Of a stretch of DNA of 64,000 nucleotides, positions 33,803-43,326 are shown one piece after another (positions within the stretch are counted from its first letter, which is position 1; each line of letters begins with the position of its first letter). A model generated the notes under the pieces. The model had not been told where the DNA came from. It was given only the letters and a program-made list of their open reading frames with translations, and did no database searches. Origin of the DNA: Corbicula japonica (taxonomy: Eukaryota; Mollusca; Bivalvia; Venerida; Cyrenidae); NCBI GenBank assembly GCA_038501625.1, contig JAZAYU010000063.1:579501-643500 (forward strand), given 5' to 3'. The translations under genes were made by a program, and so were the position numbers.

Positions 33803-35617
33803 TAATATTCATATTTCTGCTGTTTGATAAAAGCCATCTACTTTGAAAGTGAAGGTTTAATACGAGTTGGATAATCAAGTTAATTTTTTAATAAAAGATC
33901 TGTAGCTCCTCTACTATAAGTTATACATAACAGTTTCTTTTTTAACTTTGTGTAGGCGTTTCAAACATATTTGAAATAAACACAGTCTAACCACATCTTT
34001 GTTAATATTTTTCATTTACAATTTTATCAGTTCTTTCACCCCTTACTTAACAAGTTTTATTTCCCTACAAATACTACAGAAATAGCTCAGATTATCAGAA
34101 TCTCTTTGGTTAATAAATAATAGCTATAATAATGTTGGTCATTAGAACATCAGGCAGACAAGGCATGGGTTATCTTACACCATGATCATAGTTACCAATT
34201 CCAGGAGAGTCCAAAGCTTTATACACGTCTAAAAATAATTGTTATACATAAAATAAAGACATATGATTAAATGCAGTAGGATAGAAAATAGACTGGTCAC
34301 ATTAACTTTTTGATATCATGTTTACACATTTTAGTCTTGTGGCTGGTGTCATTTATGAATTACGTAAAATGTTTATAGCTGTATTAAAATAGTGCAGTAC
34401 ACGTATTTACGTTGTTTGTGCGCAGAGTTACCCGTTTTAAACAACTCTAGGGTCCGAACTAAAATAATATAGATTAATATATAAATTGTTTAATTGTTTA
34501 ATTGGTATTGTTTTTTGTTGTATTATTTTATTGAAAATTAGTGGATGGTGTTGTTCCAGTGTAAAAGTGAATGTGTCTGTTGTTCGAATAGGTAAGAACA
34601 AATTAGCCTGACATTAATTTTGCTTTAAAATAAAAATCGTGGTTAAAATATGAGGTGTCTTTATCCAAGAACCTAATTTAATCCCCAAAGGTAAACGAGT
34701 TTGCCATTGTTAAAAATTGCTTTCACTCAGGTTTGTTGTCGGCTTTCCCAGATTTTTATACTCTTGACAAAGGCAACTAGATTTTAAATATATTTTAATA
34801 CTTATAACGCAATAACGCATGTGGATGGGATGCAACAATTGTTCTTATTTTTGTACATGTGTCAAAACAGTGTTCCTACAGTTAAATGTATAATTGTATT
34901 AGATGTGCTTATGATGAATATGTTTAAATGCTACAAAGGCAAAACATCCATCACATCTGTGTCAACAATTCAACATACAAGTAATTAACTACTTGACTAT
35001 AAAACATTCCAACTTCATTAGTTTAACTTTAAATTTAATTCCTCGAAGTTACATGTGCAGTGGCTCTAACAACCCACTCTGTTAACCCCAATGTATTGAT
35101 AATGTAAATTGATTGCTCTAATTAAGTGAATGAAAATCAATTCAGTCTATTTAATAAACTATAATTTTAAGGACATCAACGATGTTTGCGCTATTGATGA
35201 TTTATAACACTTAATGTTGAATTGCCACGAACAGCGTAACCAACGTTGATATATCTTATACTTTTTATATTACCGCAAACATACTCACTGATTTCTATTT
35301 AGTGGCATTTGTCCATAACGAATCTAGATTGCTCGTTTGTTTTTTATGTAACTGTGTAATTAAAAGCAATAGATACTGTTAATTAAGACAATTATGTTCA
35401 TCAAGATGTATTACTTATTTCTCATTGTTTGAATTTTGTTCGTATTAACCTAACATGTCAATTTCAATCTGTGAACTACTTTCTGCTGATTTCATATCAC
35501 TGTTTATATGTATTCTGTTTTGGAATTGTTTAAATAATAATCTTCATTTTATTTCTATCGTTAAAAATAGTTTAATAAATCACAAATAGAGGTCAAATGA
35601 TTGTTGGTCATAAAAGG
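33803..35617. other. Intergenic; possible eroded family A near 34.65-34.72 kb
   Basis: AAGAACCTAATTTAATCCCC and GAGTTTGCCATTG are in the order of the family A core but heavily diverged. Nothing else recognised. Confidence 0.3.
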
Positions 35618-35620
35618 AAG

Positions 35621-35652
35621 TGACGTCGACGTCAAAAAGACGTTGACGTCAA
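35621..35652 (+). promoter_or_regulatory. Cluster of overlapping GACGTC palindromes
   Basis: TGACGTCGACGTCA (35,621-35,634) is a perfect 14-bp palindrome made of two overlapping CRE-like cores. It is followed by AAAAAGACG and a second palindrome TTGACGTCAA (35,643-35,652). CREB/ATF-type bZIP factors bind such cores. No gene start could be tied to it. Confidence 0.4.
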
Positions 35653-36915
35653 AATTAATCATGACGTTTAGCTTACTTATGATATTGCCTAGGATCACAT
35701 ATCGTTAAAGATGAAATTTCCTATGAATCGTTCCTTGCGCGATTAATAATTAAGTCAATATTCAAATTCCAATGTAAAATTGGTATAAGCTATTATTTGT
35801 GTATATGAACTCCTCTAATCTGCTTAAGAAGTTTCCCAACGAATCCGTATTTTTTCAGTCAAGTTTATTTGTATGCGGCGACCTGGAAGTCTGGCTACAA
35901 ATTGGTTGTCGGACAACAAGATGAATGGTGTTACAGATCCGTTGGAAAATTATCAAAAGATTATTAATAATAAAGATCCGAAAAGGCTGCAACAACCTGA
36001 TTGATCACGAGATGTGAGACGCATTCCATATTAACTTCAACCATCGTACGAACATTCCCCAGCACACAAATGAATACATCACGGAAATTACTGAACACAA
36101 ACTTGGACTTCCTTTATTAAAAATGTTTTTTTTCATCATAAACCAGAGTTTAATATTCATCATGGTCATCCTTATCATAATGTTTTAGCATTTCTGTTGC
36201 GTTGGTATGTATCTGTTCTAACTGAGGTTTCAAAAGTTCTATATTAACTACGTTGAACCATCGAATACTTCGTTGTCGTCATAGTATCATTTAAGTGACT
36301 AGTGGTGTACTTATTAGCGTGGTATGTCGCCTTTCCAAGTCTTACCTTAATGCATGCATTGACGCCTTTGATAGATTGTTAATCATGAAAATAACAAAAA
36401 AAAGAAATATAATCCAACATTTTTATTTTTTTTCACTCATAATGATATACGTTTTATTAATTGCAATATTGCTTCTGTATGAGTATGGTATTAATCCAAT
36501 TCCTTTTTCGTTTAGTAGCGGGAAGTTCAGACATAATTAATGTACATTACTGATAAAAAATATATAATTTAAATAAAACTGACATGTTACCAATCAAATA
36601 AAAGTGATTGTGAGTTTTTTATGTAAACTTTACTCAGATTTTGTAAAAAAAAATATTTGTCATTTTAATGTGACCAATCATGTTAAAAATTACATCATAA
36701 AAATGTTGCAGTTGTTTAAAGAACGAATTTAACAAACAATTATCTCATAATTGTCTACTTAAGTCCCTAATCTTACATATGATTACGCAATAATTACCTT
36801 TCCCAGTCATTAATTCTGTTAAATCGACCATTTAAATGTAGGTAAATTAGAGAAGAACATTTTAATCAGAACAGTTATATTAATGGATGAATTATAAGTA
36901 GGTATTTATAAAAGC
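35653..36915. other. AT-rich intergenic, nothing recognised
   Basis: An 81-residue frame at 36,295-36,540 has a hydrophobic stretch but no family motif. No gene is called. Confidence 0.35.
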
Positions 36916-37190
36916 ACCATTTGGTCAAATAGCGTGGCTAATATTCCTAAGCTCAGAACGTACATACTTCTTAAATCACAATTTAGCCGGGAACTATACG
37001 CGAATATAACCTGGAACGACAAGAGAGATCACTCTTAGCGCAGCTTAAATGTTGCCTTACGCGTGGAAACCAGGCGTTACGTGGGTGAACCGCCAGAGCA
37101 AAGACGCTGCAGAATGTGTAATAGCGGGTCAGTTGAGGACGAATGACGTTTTGTTGTTTACTGTTAGCATTACATAGAGGATACAACATG
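36916..37190 (+). pseudogene. C-terminal remnant of a non-LTR retrotransposon (LINE) ORF2
   Basis: One plus-strand frame reads SVANIPKLRTY, LLKSQF, RSLNVALRVETRRYVGEP, then PEQRRCRMCNSGSVEDE and FVVYC. This resembles the C-terminal end of RT proteins of animal LINEs, which carry a conserved PKLRTY word and a C..C..VEDE.HF..C zinc-finger-like tail. At least three in-frame stops (TAG near 37,042, TGA near 37,144, TAG at 37,165-37,167) show it is dead. RT and endonuclease domains are absent. The remnant ends a few bases before the perfect palindrome at 37,196, which may have inserted at its edge. Confidence 0.6.
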
Positions 37191-37195
37191 AGTGA

Positions 37196-37307
37196 TCATT
37201 TTATACTGAAATTATTAAACTCGTCATCTAAATCGATATAAAACGAGGCTTTTGCCGAGTTTTATATCGATTTAGATGACGAGTTTAATAATTTCAGTAT
37301 AAAATGA
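37196..37307. repeat. Perfect palindrome with 49-bp arms
   Basis: The left arm (37,196-37,244) and right arm (37,259-37,307) are exact reverse complements over all 49 positions. They are separated by 14 nt that can themselves form GGC/GCC around TTTT. Perfect identity implies a very recent origin or arm-to-arm correction. It resembles a fold-back MITE made of little but its inverted repeats. No clear target duplication was identified. Confidence 0.9.
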
Positions 37308-38622
37308 ACACGAATGATGTATTCTATTTATCACATACCCTGAACAACAAGCAAAATCCATGAATTGTCCCTCTCTATCGCCTAGTAGAGCGAAATCAAA
37401 ACGTGTGTAATTCGGTCGTATCGGGTGATACATAAGCTAGTCCCCAAAGATTTTTTCCTACCGTTTACCCATTTGCCAAAATAAGTAAATATAAAAAAAT
37501 AAAATTAACTGAGCTAGAGTCTATATATTAAAAGAATCTACCAGTTATAGGCTTCTGAAGTTGTGTTTTATTAAATAAATCGATCTACTGTATGACGTCA
37601 TTTGTGTAAACTTTCGAAGCGGCATATGACAACATTGAAATTTGCTGGATATAAACTCATAATTTGGATTGAAACTGTGGTTCTGGTGTTTTTATTTTGT
37701 TTCGGAGATGTTGTAATATCATACCGACGATGTTCTGAAAACGATGTCAGCGTCTGAGTCATTTTGTTTTCGATTTAAACGAAATGAAAATGGCTTTGTT
37801 GCTGTTGTTGAATTTCATCATGGACTTTCCTATTGCTATCTTACGGAGTAAACAAGATGTCAGAAAGTTATATTTTCCGTGGATATTATCAATATAAGGG
37901 ATGCTTAAGTTCCTTATAGAAGTTGATTGCTTGCCTGAAGTGGTCAGATGGCAAAAGTAAGTCATTTTCATGAATAAGTTTTGATCGCTGATAACGCGGA
38001 TGAATAGTGATTCGGCTGCGATATATAACTAGTTATATATCGAAAATATATAACGGGTGTTATTACACTCCCACACCGGAAGGTATGTGATAAAAAGACA
38101 TTCTGGATCGTTCCTTTAATGAATGTTTAAGGAATACACATTTTTTTAAATAAGTCGGAGGTTGACAAATTTGTGTACTTGGTAAAAATAATCCCCAGAA
38201 AACTTGTAAAATACACTAGATTAGCCTACCTTAAACGAAGAAACACTTTGTACTTATGGGACTTTTTTAAGGCTTACTGATTTTAACAATCATAACTGAG
38301 AGAGTGTTTATTTGTACATGTATTGTAACTTTAGTCTAATCTGTTTTCCCTTTCAGAACTCGGCTTAAAGTTTCCACATTTGTGTTAGATAGTTTGTGGT
38401 GCTGAAACCATGTGTAAAGCCTACTGTTAATCCACTGTGTATTTGTTTGTACCTAAATGTTGATTCAGACTATTTAAACTTTAATAAACTCTCTAATTAC
38501 CCGTTCAAACTATTACAATCAGTTGTCCAGGTATATGTGACTGCAGGATATTATGACTATTTGACATTTGTATATTAATTGGGTATATTGCACATGTCAC
38601 TGAAATAAATAAAATAAGTTCT
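37308..38622. other. Intergenic; CRE-like word at 37,593
   Basis: TGACGTCATTTGTGTAAACT (37,593-37,612) resembles the 29.5-kb motif. No gene recognised. Confidence 0.4.
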
Positions 38623-38834
38623 AGGGATGGGACCGAATATTCGAATATTCGAAAAATCGGTTTGACAGCGAATATTCGAAAACGATTTTGATATTTGAAT
38701 GTTCGATATTTTTTTAATACAAGCATGTATTCTCTCCTCTAAAAGACGTTTGCATTAATATTATTTGAGTCGTACGCGATAAAAGGTGTCTGACGAATAT
38801 TCGAATAATGATTTTTGTATTCGATCCAATCCCT
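38623..38834. mobile_element. 212-bp MITE with AGGGATGGG-type ends
   Basis: The left end AGGGATGGGACCGAAT and the reverse complement of the right end AGGGATTGGATCGAAT match at 14 of 16 positions. The interior is rich in GAATATTCGAA words. The ends resemble those of hAT-type elements, but the expected 8-bp target duplication was not seen, so superfamily assignment is open. Open frames on the minus strand across it are not genes. Confidence 0.5.
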
Positions 38835-39098
38835 CGTAAGCGGTTTGAAATATTTGGACGTATTGACAAATAAATTTGTAAAATATACAATCTATAAAAG
38901 AGAAGCTTTTTGTATAGATTGTCTTGCTGATTTTCATCATTAGTCTGTTTCCTGGTAAACACTGAATCAGAAAGAAAAGTAGAAAACAACGTAATTTATT
39001 TAAAAGCCTACTGGGTAGAAAATGACCTGGTTGCTACGGATGAACGTTTATCTTCTGCGAAACAGAAATTCTCAAGCGGCGACAAATTATTGTCCGTG

Positions 39099-39267
39099 CG
39101 CCAGTAGACAAAAGACAATTGTGACGATTCAAATTAACTTTATTTAAGATCGTGAACCAACACGCAAACGGAAGAGGAAAACCACAACAAGGGACACAAC
39201 TCAGAAAGGCATTGCAGATAAAGGTCTGTTCCGACCGTACTGTTCCGTACAAACATACACAATGGCG
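39099..39267 (-). repeat. 3' LTR
   Basis: 169 bp, identical to 44,812-44,980 except C at 39,138 against T at 44,851. In sense direction it begins CGCCATTGTG and ends CTACTGGCG, so a 5-bp inverted repeat CGCCA/TGGCG replaces the usual TG/CA. A polyadenylation word AATAAA lies at 39,140-39,145 (minus strand). Confidence 0.9.
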
Positions 39268-39270
39268 TAA

Positions 39271-39293
39271 CCACTTTTTTTTCTTTTTTTTCT
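39271..39293 (-). promoter_or_regulatory. Polypurine tract of the LTR element
   Basis: On the minus strand a run of A and G ending AAAAGTGG lies 3 nt before the 3' LTR, the expected position of the plus-strand primer in reverse transcription. Confidence 0.75.
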
Positions 39294-39437
39294 TAAAAGC
39301 TTGAAAATGTACTCAAAGTATGTAAACCTTGAAAATTACATGTATACACAGAGTGTGTACCTAAATTATAAGCTAACAGAGTAGAAATTACTAATTAACT
39401 AATTATGCAAAATATAAGACATCAAATGTAACCAAAT

Positions 39438-39510
39438 TATGACATCAAGAATGTTACTTTATGACATCCAGAATGTTACTTATGTTACTTTATGACATCC
39501 AGAATGATAC
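39438..39510 (-). repeat. Three-unit tandem repeat in the element's 3' region
   Basis: Plus-strand units TATGACATCAAGAATGTTAC, TATGACATCCAGAATGTTAC and TATGACATCCAGAATGATAC, with an extra TTACTTATG between units 2 and 3. It lies between the structured hairpins and the polypurine tract. Confidence 0.8.
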
Positions 39511-39542
39511 TAGAATAAAATGAGAGCTACTTGTTCTCTCAA

Positions 39543-39584
39543 GATCACGTCTGAGGATTATTGTGCCTCTTAACACACGTGATC
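39543..39584 (-). other. Structured hairpin 1 in the LTR element 3' region
   Basis: Outer stem GATCACGT/ACGTGATC (8 bp), asymmetric internal loop (sense side GTGTTAA, opposite AG), inner stem GAGG/CCTC, 9-nt loop CACAATAAT (sense). Same total length (42 nt) and layout as hairpin 2 at 39,739-39,780, with compensatory differences in both stems. Confidence 0.7.
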
Positions 39585-39738
39585 TGGTAAAGGTTAAGTA
39601 CTAGAACATCCGCCAACAAGTCTTTTGTCTTTCAGGATCATAAAATTTTGTAACTACCAGAATCATATTCAATTTGTTCCGTGAATCCTTTAAACAAATT
39701 GGTTAACTCCAAACTCTTGAATACACAGAAACTTTTAA

Positions 39739-39780
39739 CATCACCCTGGGGATTATTATGCCCCTTGAACACTGGTGATG
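39739..39780 (-). other. Structured hairpin 2, just after the Gag-Pol stop
   Basis: In sense direction: outer stem CATCACC/GGTGATG (7 bp), internal loop AGTGTTCAA opposite AG, inner stem GGGG/CCCC, loop CATAATAAT. It starts about 7 nt after the stop codon. Compared with hairpin 1, outer pair C-G becomes G-C at the first and seventh positions, and inner G-C becomes A-T, all preserving pairing. Confidence 0.7.
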
Positions 39781-39786
39781 AAACTT

Positions 39787-40857
39787 TTATGATAAAGAAT
39801 AGACATGATAATCTTTCAGATAGGCCGGTGGCTTTTTTGTACGTAATGGTCTATCCCTATGAGTATTATTTTCAACAAGAGCTTGAACTTCAACTTCCAG
39901 GAGCTCATCATTATCAAGCCCTGAGTTATACATTTCATGAACACTAACATTCAGACGTTCATTTTCATGACCACTAGACACATTTTCTTTGCTATCAGGT
40001 GGTAAAGACAACATCGATGGAATAACTTCTGGAGCTTGAGCACATAGTGGGGGTGGTTGAACACATGGTTCTGTTTCATCTTCACAATCTGTATCAAATG
40101 AACTATCAAATCTGTTTATCTTAATCTCACTGCCGACGCGATAGCACTCTGAACATTTGACTTTGTAAGAGGTGGCACGTAATTGGTTGCCGGCAAACTT
40201 CTTGATAAAACACCAATCGCCGTCTATGGAAACAACAAGATATCTGTCGCGAGCTCGCAATTTGTGCTTATCTGAATACAAATACACTAGGTCGCCAACT
40301 TGAATTTGCATTGCACTACGTGGCGATTTGGGACATTTCGACTTTTCACTGTACCTATGATTATCTTGACGCATCCTATGTTGGTTAATCACAATATCCT
40401 GGTCGTTCAAGGGAATTTGTTCACTGGTGAATTGATCTCTCTGGGTCCATATTTCACGAGAAGATAAACCTTGGTTACGAATACGTGAGTTTAGTCGTGA
40501 GACACAGATACTGAGTTGAACAGGGGTCAAGGGTCCTCCACCCGGTGTCACTTTTAACATTTCGGATTCAAGTTCGCGAATGGCCTTTTCGGCAACAGGA
40601 TTTTTATTTTCATTTTTTGCCCTACCAATTTGAAGTGAAATGTTCTGTTGTTCAAGAAATTTGTCATTTTTTAACGACACAAAACCCGGTGCAGGGTCAA
40701 CGCGAACAACTGCATTTGGACCGTCTAATGGATGCATTCCGGCCATATGACTCACTAAATTATCACGTAAACTGTCATGTTTTTCATCTGGAACGATACA
40801 TGCTGAGGTATACGAAGAGACTGTTTCTCGAACTACGAGTATCAGTTGACGATTTTG
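39787..40857 (-). CDS. pol (IN): Integrase core and C-terminal part
   Basis: Same frame, continuing after the TAA at 40,860. The second catalytic Asp lies in VRVDPAPGF and the Glu in NKNPVAEKAIRELE, with about 35 residues between them, as in DD35E integrases. The C-terminal domain contains QIQVGDLVYLYSDKHKLRAR and YLVVSIDGDWCFIKKF, an SH3-like DNA-binding fold typical of the family. An acidic tail follows. No chromodomain is recognisable. Normal stop at 39,787-39,789, followed within 10 nt by hairpin 2. Confidence 0.8.
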   Translation of the reverse strand, partial: QNRQLILVVRETVSSYTSACIVPDEKHDSLRDNLVSHMAGMHPLDGPNAVVRVDPAPGFVSLKNDKFLEQQNISLQIGRAKNENKNPVAEKAIRELESEMLKVTPGGGPLTPVQLSICVSRLNSRIRNQGLSSREIWTQRDQFTSEQIPLNDQDIVINQHRMRQDNHRYSEKSKCPKSPRSAMQIQVGDLVYLYSDKHKLRARDRYLVVSIDGDWCFIKKFAGNQLRATSYKVKCSECYRVGSEIKINRFDSSFDTDCEDETEPCVQPPPLCAQAPEVIPSMLSLPPDSKENVSSGHENERLNVSVHEMYNSGLDNDELLEVEVQALVENNTHRDRPLRTKKPPAYLKDYHVYSLS

Positions 40858-40860
40858 TTA

Positions 40861-41955
40861 CATAACATCTGCTGCGAAATTGATACCGATACGTTCCGGT
40901 GGATCTTCAGATGATTGTTTCACAAGACTTTCAGGAAATCTTTTGAGCGAAGCACAAGTGTGGCAATTGTCACAAACTTTGTCTATTGCATTAGATAAAT
41001 CCAAGGCGTAAAAGTGGCGCTTGACGACTAAATGTGGCTGATGTTTGCTTGGGTGGCCAAGTTTCAAATGTAGCGCTGTAATCAAACCATCCAGAACATT
41101 ACGTGGTACAATAATTAAATCAGCAGGGGGTAACAATGGATCACTGCGCCTCACAACAAGTAAACCATCGCTTGCTCTTGATGCAACATTCAAGTATCTT
41201 TTAACGTCTTTTACTTTAGTTTGTTTCTTGGAGGGACGTGTACCTTGCTTCAAATGAGCTGATGTGCGTCGTAAATCTGATTCTGCCTGGAGATCTTTCC
41301 AAGCTGATCTTGAAGTGAATGGTAGTTTACTAATATTGTCAATAATATCTTGACAGCCGACCGAGCTGACAACAGATTCTTCAAGCCGATTAATGAAAGT
41401 GCATACTTGACAACCCGGTTCTTGGCATTCTGCAGCATTTCTACTTGCAAAGTCTGATGGAATGTTAGCTGATCCAGACAAGTGTTGAACGTGAACTTTG
41501 TAGCGACTGACGACTGACAGGAATGAGGTTACACGCGGACTTGCAGAGAATTCACCGCGATACAGTTTCTGAATGGCTTGTACACACGGCTTACTATCAG
41601 TTAATAAACAAGTAACATGTTTTGATTGAATGATAAAGGGTGCAAAATGCTTGATTGCGGCCGCTATGCTCAAAGCTTCAACTTCGCATGGTAACCAATT
41701 CACTTGATGTTTCTTTAGTTTAGCGCTGAAGAAACCCGCAAGAAGCAACTTATCATTTCTATTCACGTAAAGAGTAGCGCCAATCCCATATCTTGTGACT
41801 GAAGCGTCAGTAACGATCCAAAGTTGATCATCAGCTTTGGGTAGAGTTATTGATTTGTGACTACTTAACGCTATTTGTGCAGATTTGAATTCAGAAAGTA
41901 AGCTATCAGTCCATAACAACTTATCACGTGATTCTTTACCAGGGGTAGCATCTTC
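40861..41955 (-). CDS. pol (RH-IN): RNase H and integrase N-terminal part
   Basis: Same frame after the TAA at 41,958. RNase H carries TDAS (first Asp), CEVEAL (Glu) and LLTDSKP (Asp), the expected acidic triad. It would remove the RNA strand of the hybrid. A Cys-rich word CQEPGCQVC follows. The integrase zinc-binding domain HHCC is seen as H..LGH...H, then CDNCHTC. The core starts with FAADVM, containing the first catalytic Asp, and the frame stops two codons later. This stop cuts the integrase core, so it alone would abolish integrase. Confidence 0.85.
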
Positions 41956-41958
41956 TTA

Positions 41959-43326
41959 TATTGATATGAGCTGGGCGCAACCTGGTAGGACACGGGCAAG
42001 CATCTTGTATGCTCCAATAAATGCGCGCAGATCACGGACAGTGGATGGTGGTGGACATGTTGACAGAACAGCAACTTTATGTGGACTGGCGGAGATCTGG
42101 CCGTCTTTCCAGACCCAACCGAGTATGGTGGTGGACTGTGGACAGATTACAGTTTTAGAAGGCATAACTTTAAGATTGCATTTCTGGAGTGCTTGTAGTA
42201 CTTTGGTCCAGTTTTGAATGAGCTCTTCAGGACTGTTCCCTCCACAGTACAAATCGTCTGCCAATTTTGCAACAAATCCCTCCTGTAAACAGTCACCTAA
42301 TACCCGACACATTAATTCCTCCAAGGCAGTTTCAGAACCAGGCATTCCCATGGCACTCCTAGTGTATACCCGAACCCCACGAAAAGGTGTGGTTACATCA
42401 CAATACTTCATTGATGCTCGCGATAATGGTATCTGATAAAATGCACTGGTCAGGTCAGCTACAATTATATACTTCCACTGACCAATCGTTCTGAGAACAG
42501 AGTTTACATCAGGCATTAATGAAGGTTGAGGTTTACTGTATTGACCTACTTCACCAAAGGCAGTTACTAGGCGAAATCCACCAGAAGACTTTTTTACCAA
42601 AAAGGAAGGATTCAAATATTCAACTGAAACACCTACATCTTCTGGTCGCTTGAATACGCCTTGTGCTTCTAGCTCATCAAATTTGTCTTGCAGCTCAACA
42701 AGCTTATCGCGTCCATACTGTGGTAATCTGCCTTTTCGTTGAGGGGGTTGTGTTGGTCCCATGTTGACGACAGCTTCAAAAGCACCTTCAGCACCATTGT
42801 AACCACTTAAATCCGAGCTAAATACTTCGTCATATTTTCTTAATACGCTTCGAAATTGATCGCGACTTTCATCAGAGAGAATTTTATCGGGGTCGAGATT
42901 GACTGAGTCAGAGTTAAGTGTATGAGAAGTGCTGGACTGCACAATCAATTGTGTGTTTGTGTTCCTACTTTCCTCAGTAATATATGGTACCACAGTGTTC
43001 AAGACTTGACAGACATGATCATTCTTTCGTAATTGTTGAGGTAAGTGAGTATCATTACACAGGCGAATTTTTCCCGCAATGGACTCAGTAATATGAGGTC
43101 TCGGCCAGTCACACGTACCAAGAGTAGAACTGTCGCAACGCGGTTCAATAGCTAGCAAACAATCATCTGTGAATTCTGGTGGAACGTTCAGCTCCAGATA
43201 GTCACCTGGCCAGATTGTACCGGCCGGAGCACGAAGAACAGTAGCTTTAGCACGTCTAACACGATTGTCTAATTGTTCACTGTCGGTTGAGCCATATCTG
43301 AACTTATCTGTGCCATGGATGGTTAT
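41959..43326 (-). CDS. pol (RT): Reverse transcriptase part
   Basis: Continues in the same frame after the TAG, with no ATG at its start; an apparent start at 43,158 is only a TTG. Visible RT motifs: YGRDKLVELQDKF (N-terminal palm region), SFLVKKSSGGFRLVTAFG, the first catalytic Asp in VADLTSAFYQIPL, FRGVRVYTRSAMGMPGSE, and a LADD box (KLADDLYCGG) in place of YxDD, with both catalytic Asp kept. Then TILGWVWKDGQISASP and LRAFIGAYKMLARVLP. This is a Ty3/Gypsy-type RT of a divergent branch also known to me from cnidarian and mollusc genomes. It ends at the in-frame TAA at 41,958-41,956. Confidence 0.85.

Noticed and set aside
33508..33846. 112-residue plus-strand frame
   Set aside because: Its second half is a family A tail fragment, so it is not an independent gene.
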